Positions 57,719-64,000 of a stretch of 64,000 nt of DNA are shown here, in pieces. The translations under genes and the position numbers were made by a program. Below the pieces are notes generated by a model that was not told where the DNA came from, ran no database searches, and saw only the letters and a list, made by a program, of their open reading frames with translations. How positions within the stretch are numbered: the stretch's first letter is position 1; each line of letters opens with the position of its first letter. The stretch spans positions 560,501 to 624,500 of the forward strand of contig OZ005617.1 of assembly GCA_963930655.1 (NCBI GenBank), read 5' to 3'. The stretch comes from Myrica gale. Taxonomy: Eukaryota > Streptophyta > Magnoliopsida > Fagales > Myricaceae.

Positions 57719-59590
57719 GGGGCGAACAATGACTTTTCTCCTAGATTCTAACAAGAGTTTTGATGCTTAGGATTGAAACGTTTTCCCTTACCAATTAGTT
57801 CCTTATATGTTTAAACTTTTTATGAGACTCTTTTTTTTAAAGTCGTAATTAAATCGTAATGTATTTTTAAATGTGGACAATTTGGCCTTTATGCTCATGG
57901 AAATATTTTATAGATTTAATTATTCTTACTAAAATTAATGATCTAATTCAACTGATGATGGACTATTATGCATGTTTACTGATCAAATGTACGTTTAAAA
58001 CGAGTTCATATGCTCGATAGACTCAAAGATGAAAGAACTAGCACATTTATTTGGTTAACTAATGGATATATTATTTTCTTTTTAATTCTTTTCCCCAATA
58101 TACATACATATATATTAGACTAATGTCGTTGGGATTAGAGATATGAAGATGTTTCTTTGATCCTATAGTTATCAGGTGCCTAATAATTGTCCTCTAATAT
58201 CTCTTCACCAGCTTCCAACAATTTAAGAAAAAAAAACAAAAGCAACGGTTTTCTTGAAAATAAATTATGTACCTTAATTAATTTCTTTTGTTTAATATAT
58301 GAACCAAGTCGATGAGCCCCTTTCTTCTATAATAAATTCAATTTTTCAACCAATAACACGTGAAACACTCACATGAGAACATCACCCAAAGGAAAAACAA
58401 AACAAAAAAGGTTAATCACATGAGAACGATCCATTATTCCAATCCATGTGGAGACATGGAACATTCTTGTCACATGATCGAGTTCGTCGCTTTATTAATT
58501 TTCGAGATACAAAATTAAATCAAGAATATATTCCATTGTTTTCGGGTGAGGTTTGGAACTTTGGGGAAGTTGAAAACCCATCCAATTGGATGTAATTAGA
58601 AAGAATTCAGTTCTGATTTAAAATTTTTTAATTGTATTTCCGATGGGCACTGATTTTTTCCTACTTTCTTTTCTCATCTCCTGTTATAACCCCTATAAAT
58701 ACTTACTTTTATTTGCAAATCTTCAAAATAAATTTATGAAAATCTCCACTTCAATTAGAGGCACGACCTAGGAAGATAGTCACATTTAACTTTCAAACTA
58801 TCAAGATTCATCAGCGTCCATCCTTTAATAAGATCCTGATGTTGAAATATGTAGGAAATAAACTACATGGTACAATACTCATGGATGAATCTTATAATAG
58901 GATAAACATTGATGAATTTTAATAATTTAGAGGCTAAATATGACGATTTTCGTAATTCAAACATCTAATTGACATTTGGTTGAAAGTTGACAGGTAAAAG
59001 TAAGATTCATAGTAAAGTTTCTATACTTTTATGCATATAATGGGTAATTAAATGTAGGATTTTCAACTCACCTAGTAGAGAGTGGGTTAAGCGCACACTG
59101 AGGGATTCAAATTGTCACTTGCACAAAAAACTCACAACTTAAATGAAAGAATCATTAGTGAGTGAGTTAGTCTCTTCGAGATTTGTCGTGGCGTTGAACT
59201 CAATTCTTGCGGATATTGAGTATGTTCCTCTGAACTCGGTGGACGTGAATAGTTGTCCGTATTCTCATGTTACTCAAAAAAAATTTTGTAGAATTTTGGA
59301 GTATAATTGGGTAATAAAAAAGGAAGAGAAATTAATTAAAAAATTTGGTAGCGTAAGGAATACCTATCTACTAACTTTTATAGAGACCTAACATGAAAAG
59401 CCTTGAAAAACTTGTAGGATACAAGGCTAAAGGCTTTGTACAACTTACATATCAAGTCTTACGAAAGTGCATTAAGTTCAGAAGAACTTTTGATGCCTCC
59501 CAACCCAAGGGAGTTACTCCCGTGGAGGCAAAGAACTCTGAACTCTTCGTTGTCTCTAGTGGGTTACAGGAGAAATTAAAAGTGAAAAGC

Positions 59591-59627
59591 GGTGCAGGGT
59601 TGCAATCTTTGACTGCAACCCTGCACC
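59591..59627. repeat. Perfect 14-bp-stem hairpin
   Basis: GGTGCAGGGTTGCA and its exact complement TGCAACCCTGCACC are separated by 9 bases and followed by an A/C stretch and a T run (59635-59642). It could be part of a transposon end (for instance a Helitron-like 3' hairpin, but no CTRR end is seen) or a transcript-end structure. Confidence 0.7.
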
Positions 59628-61273
59628 AACACTTTTTTTTTTCAAAAAAAATTAAAACAAAACCTCGTTTTGTTTATTCTAGGTTTCACATATTGTCAGC
59701 CAACAGGGGCTAGCTGCCTCTTTGAACATTGGTCAGTCTTGGGTATTTGTAAGTTTTTTAATTTTAGGTAATTGTTTTTAGTAGGTTGGTGTGGTCTTTC
59801 GTATAAGATTATGTCTGTGTTGTAAAATTTTTGGTATTGAGTTTAGTGTTGGTATTGAGTTTAGTGAAAAAGTGAAGAGAGAGGTAATTTTTTATATTTT
59901 TTTATGGGAAAGAGAGATTATATTGTAGTATTTTATTAGGAGTTGGTGAAATATTTTGTGAAATATTTGGTGTAAACGCAGCCTAAGTCATCTTCCTCAC
60001 GCTTGGGGGGCAAAAATACATGGATTGAGGTCAATTATGGATGCCATAAGAAACAACCACTAATCAAGGAAAATCAAAATTCCTAACCCATAAAGAAAAA
60101 AAAGAGAGGGAACCACTAGTTAAATATATGGATTGGTTTTGGTTAACCTTGTACATTTAATGGTGATTGGATAAAACTTGGTAAAATTATTAAGTACATC
60201 CTCGTGATTTATTTCTTTAAAATTAATACTCAACCGCAATAAAAATATATTCAATTATGACTCAAGAATAAAATATTTTATCATATGCTTTTTTAATCTT
60301 CTTAAAGAGAGTCAATAATGAACAAAATTTGCTGGCTTTGTATTACCATTTTTAGTTAATTGTATTTATGGTAATAAGTTGGGATTTGCGTGTTATATAG
60401 CTTTAAAAAAAATCTTGTCCATCCCTAACTTTCCTTAATAAAATTTCTTCCTCCTGAAGATAATCTCAGGCATAAAACATCAATACCCAAACATCGGATT
60501 CAACCTCTTGAATTAGTTGCCAAGAAGGAAAAAAAAACCTCTTGAGTTAGTTCCGAGAATCAGTAGATTAGTTGACACACTTGTTGTCCTCCTGCGCTAT
60601 TTTGTCTCTGCTTAGTTCTATATTATTTCGGGGAATCAATGCCACAAATTTTGTCTTTGATTCTATTCATTTTTTAATTACCACAAATTAAAAATTAAAG
60701 AGAAATCTAGGGACTAATAAATTTTGGAAATTTTTAATAATTAGTCCAGCTACGTAATTAGTAAAGGTATTTTTATGTATTGTCACGTGTTTCGTATGTG
60801 ATCTTTTAATCATGTTAAACGTCAAGCTAATTCAACTGAAAATGATCTTGCTAAATGGGTTATTGTTGAAATTTTATTGGGAATATCCTAATTCCTGTAA
60901 TTTCTGTTTCGATTCTCACCCTGATATCTTAGGTTAGCTGGTGTTTCAATGAAGTTTATTTAGAAGAAAAAAAATTGAAACAAAATGCTTTTGAAAATTT
61001 TCGAGTGGATGAATTGAAAAGAACCATAATTTTATTTGTCGCCTCCGAAGACTGAAAGCGGTAAATAGAAAAACATCAAATCTGACCAAGGGCGCCCCCT
61101 CTCACTCTCGCAGAAACTTTGGAGCTCTATAAGGAGGGGAGGGAGAGCTTGAGAGGATCAGAAAACTCAAACCCAGTTGAGGATTTCTTTCAATTCAGCC
61201 AAAAGTTCCTGAATTTTCTACAAGTCCTGATTAGTTTGTTTCAAATTTACGCTTTAGAAATTGAAAAGAGGAC

Positions 61274-62664
61274 ATGGGTGTTGCTCATGAGGAGGCAATC
61301 AAGCAGTTCCGGTCTTTAATGGAAGAGGGTGAGCCTCAAAAGTTCAACTTCTCGTTTCTCTCTTTAGTTTTTTTCGTTTGATCTTTGAATTGCTAACATT
61401 TTCGTCCTTCCTTTTTTGTTCTTTTTTTTTAAAAAAAAAAATATTGCAGTTGATGAGGCACTGAAGAATACATTCAAGGTTAGTACCTTCTCTTTCAGTT
61501 CCTTGATCTGTGTCTGCGGGTGCTGAGAAGAGAAAAAAGGGTGTAAAAAAAAAACTGAGTTCAAATTGTGGGGTGTATGGCTTTCCTACCTCTGAGCACA
61601 AACTCTCTACTGAACTTAGCCTAATGGGGGGTTGAAGATGACAATGACAACCATTGAGCTTATTTCTTCCGTCAGATTGTGTATATCTATCCATTTAGTT
61701 TACTATAAAGAAGTTCCATGATGGCTGTGTCCCAAGTTCTGTTGTATGTAATCTGGATCTGCGACCTTCGTTTTTCAGATTTTGATTCTTTTTTGGTTGT
61801 TCTTTGAGTAGATCTTGCAGTTGAAGAGAACTCATTTTTTGTCTGTAGTAGATACCATTCCGCTTTCTTATGGTGGTGGGTTCCCTCTAAAATCTGAAGT
61901 GGCCGATCCCTTTCTGATCTTATAGTTTGATTCGCAATTTTGGTAGAGTTAAGGGGAGTTTGACCACGATAGCTGTTTTTGTGTTTGAAAGATGTGATCT
62001 TCAGGTCAAGTTCCAATGAGATTGTATGCTGGTTTTTGCTTTAGTAATAGATTTGGAGGTTGATTTTTGTTTTCCTTTTTCCCGTTCACTAATGGACTAT
62101 TAGATCACAACTATTTACTCATCTTGAGGTAATCCACTTAGAGCAAATAGGGAAGGATGAGTGATACTAACATAATGATTGTATTTTATCTTCGTTAGAG
62201 GAAGAAAGCAAATTTGTATTACATGTGCAAGTCCCTTGTTACTTTTTTTCTAGCTTAACTTTGAAATCCTATGCTTTCTTGTTGCTGCTCCTATTTTGCT
62301 ATTATGTTTTGTGATGCTTTACAAAAGTGACGTGAAGAGTTTTCTTTTTTTCGAATTATTGTGTAAATGATTCTCTTTAGTTTAACTCAAAGCATATGCT
62401 TTGTTCTTCAGAACATCCACCAGGGCTATCAAACCGAAACCTTGCAGCGGTTTCTCAAAGCCAGGGACTGGAATGTTGCCAAAGCGCATAAAATGGTTGG
62501 GTTCATTTATTTGACTTAAGCCTCTCCATTGAGTTATCATTTTTCATTGAGGCCCTTCTTTAATTTTTTTTCTCTACTTCTACTTTACTAACCATGCAAA
62601 TCTATTCCAGTTGATTGATTGTTTACAGTGGAGAATACAGAATCAGATCGACGATATACTATCG
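61274..62664 (+). CDS. SEC14-like phosphatidylinositol transfer protein, 5' part; gene runs past the right edge
   Basis: Four coding exons are visible (61274-61328, 61450-61478, 62412-62495, 62611-62664), joined in phase to 74 residues. They read MGVAHEEAIKQFRSLMEE, VDEALKNTFK, NIHQGYQTETLQRFLKARDW then NVAKAHKM, and LIDCLQWRIQNQIDDILS. This is the CRAL-TRIO N-terminal helical domain of plant SEC14-like proteins (RFLKARDWNVAKAHKML is diagnostic). The lipid-binding CRAL-TRIO domain must lie beyond 64000. Such proteins exchange phosphatidylinositol and phosphatidylcholine and couple lipid metabolism to membrane traffic. The upstream ATG at 61119 is in another frame and ends at 61319. The last intron is longer than 1.3 kb and contains a LINE tail. 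Confidence 0.85.
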
Positions 62665-63382
62665 GTGAGCTTTCTAGTTAATGAAATAATTAGCTAAACA
62701 TGAGGAGATGTTTGGCTGCTGCACTCCTGAAGTTTCTCTATTTGATGCATTTACTTCTCATTTGTGGTGTGAGTGCCGTTAATTGGTTTCTTTTTATGTA
62801 TCAGTGAAAAGTCTCTGTAAATGTTAAGATCACAAATATTCAAATGAGCACCTGCTAAAGCAGAAATTGTGTAATACTTGTCAGACATTTGGTAAGCTAT
62901 GTCCCAAACTTTACCAGTCACCCCCACAAAAAAAATCGTAATGAAGTAGCCAAATATGCACTATCTGGCCTACACAAAACAAAACACATATATTCCAAGT
63001 CATGTCAAACATTCGAAATTACTTTGCTTAGGTAAGATTTTCTGTTCCATAGTGGACAATTATGTCTTTAAGTTGTGGTCCAACAACATAAATCTGTGTG
63101 GTCAATCATGTACAAATAGAGGAAACTTCTACCTTAATCTTGTGTAGCCTGTTTTAGCCTTCTAGTCCATGTAGTCATTTAGGACATTGAGTTTTGGCAT
63201 AAGCCAAAGAATTGGGATAGCAAATTGTAATAATGAGTATACGCCAAGATATGGATTGCAAGAGCATTTATAGGCAATATTCCTACTCGAAAGATATATA
63301 TGTAATTTGTAGTGATATTATAGCATGGAAGGCAATTCTGGTGCCTCAGATCTGGCCAAGAGCATATACGCATGATCAACTG

Positions 63383-63682
63383 CCAATTGTAATGTGGGCA
63401 ATGTATAGGGCAAGTTTTCTACGCCCTTAATTTGCACATCTGGTCCTCAGAGAGAATATTCTAGTCAATTCTGGTGCCTCGTCTGTTCATGTATGGGGGG
63501 GGGGGGGGGTTCTATGTTGCATGCTCTTTTTCTATGGGCTAATTCGGTTTCGGGTTATCCTTTTGTGGGTTTACCGGATTTTCTTAGTTTTTTAGCTTGT
63601 ATGCTTTAGATGTTGTCAGTATAGTCTCTTGTACTGTCATTTCTCTTTTTCTTTAATAAGATTGGCTTACTTATAAAAAAAA
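63383..63682 (+). mobile_element. 5'-truncated LINE tail in the SEC14-like intron
   Basis: The end TTTAATAAGATTGGCTTACT followed by TATAAAAAAAAA is the standard 3' end of plant L1-type LINEs (T-rich tract, AATAAG signal, A-tail). Exact target duplications ATGATCAACTG flank it (63372-63382 and 63683-63693), giving 300 bp of inserted sequence. A 15-base G run lies inside (63495-63509). No coding region remains. Confidence 0.82.
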
Positions 63683-64000
63683 ATGATCAACTGTGAATCA
63701 TTCTCAGCAATGTTCAGGTTAAGCCTTTATATACTCCATTTAGTGGCGTGATGAGTTGGAAAAATGCATTTGCATTTGCATCTACCTCTACACTGCCAGA
63801 ATATAACTATTTGTCCATATGGCAAGTTTGGTCTAGATGGAAAACAAAACTGATGTTGCATTTGCATGGTTGTGCTCTCTCTTCTGGTTCGCATTCATGT
63901 ATTGTAGTCTTCAACTAGTTTGATCAATAATATTTTGAAGCATGTTGGTAAAGCAAGCTTGTACTTGATATGGTACTCAAGGAGTTCATACATTTTGAAG

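Larger units (their letters stand above)
54867..61273. other. Long intergenic region, kinase 3' flank to SEC14-like promoter
   Basis: 6.4 kb without a supported gene. 54867-55100 is kinase 3' UTR. The remainder is AT-rich, with one foldback MITE (57272-57718) and a strong hairpin (59591-59627). A tandem GGTATTGAGTTTAGTG repeat lies near 59830-59860. Two adjacent frames at 59143-59713 have no homology I recognise and are not called. Confidence 0.5.

Noticed and set aside
59143-59713. Two adjacent plus-strand frames of 82 and 106 codons
   Set aside because: No recognised motif, no splice logic joining them, and the second runs into the hairpin and low-complexity T/A runs. Left as intergenic.
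61119-61319. Upstream start for the SEC14-like gene
   Set aside because: It is in a different frame from the conserved MGVAHEEAIKQF start at 61274 and ends before the first donor; at most an overlapping upstream frame.

Overview
This window is nuclear DNA from a flowering plant, almost certainly a eudicot. The genes have many short GT-AG introns, the intergenic DNA is AT-rich, telo-box/site II promoters are present, and the families are plant-typical: a DYW-class PPR protein, an AGC VIII kinase, a GBF-interacting protein and an OPT transporter. The DNA between and inside genes carries hAT-like elements, MITEs, SINEs, LINE tails and a small LTR element. The species cannot be named from the sequence. 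No tRNA, rRNA, CRISPR or prokaryote-type system was seen.

Layout. 1-2036 (-): 5' part of a GBF-interacting-protein-1-like gene. 4381-7047 (+): two-RRM, glycine-rich hnRNP. 9292-12567 (+): EMC8/9-type subunit of the ER membrane protein complex. 13296-15230 (+): intronless DYW PPR gene. 15539-19521 (-): oligopeptide-transporter (OPT) gene, convergent with the PPR gene and disabled. 19.6-30.0 kb: a rearranged block with decayed copies of the PPR/OPT pair, a piece of the kinase intron, a 2.66 kb near-perfect palindrome, a miniature LTR array and hAT-like ends. 28.4-36.0 kb (+): NOP2-type rRNA cytosine-5 methyltransferase. 37149-43229 (+): RPAC1, the alpha-like subunit of RNA polymerases I and III. 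43.2-50.8 kb: intergenic DNA rich in DNA transposons. 50.9-54.9 kb (+): D6PK-like AGC VIII kinase with two upstream ORFs in its leader. 54.9-61.2 kb: intergenic. 61274 to beyond the right edge (+): SEC14-like protein, 5' part only.

The functional genes are mostly housekeeping. NOP2 and RPAC1 are neighbours in the same direction, both serve ribosome production, and both have a telo-box just upstream. The most unusual region is 19-30 kb, where pieces of three host genes (PPR, OPT, kinase) were copied, inverted, fused and bracketed by transposon ends. One piece lies inside the 5'UTR intron of NOP2. I saw no new enzymatic or defence system. The novelty is in genome rearrangement and in the kinase leader.

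All exon boundaries were read by eye from GT/AG sites, reading phase and family knowledge. No alignment or database search was possible.
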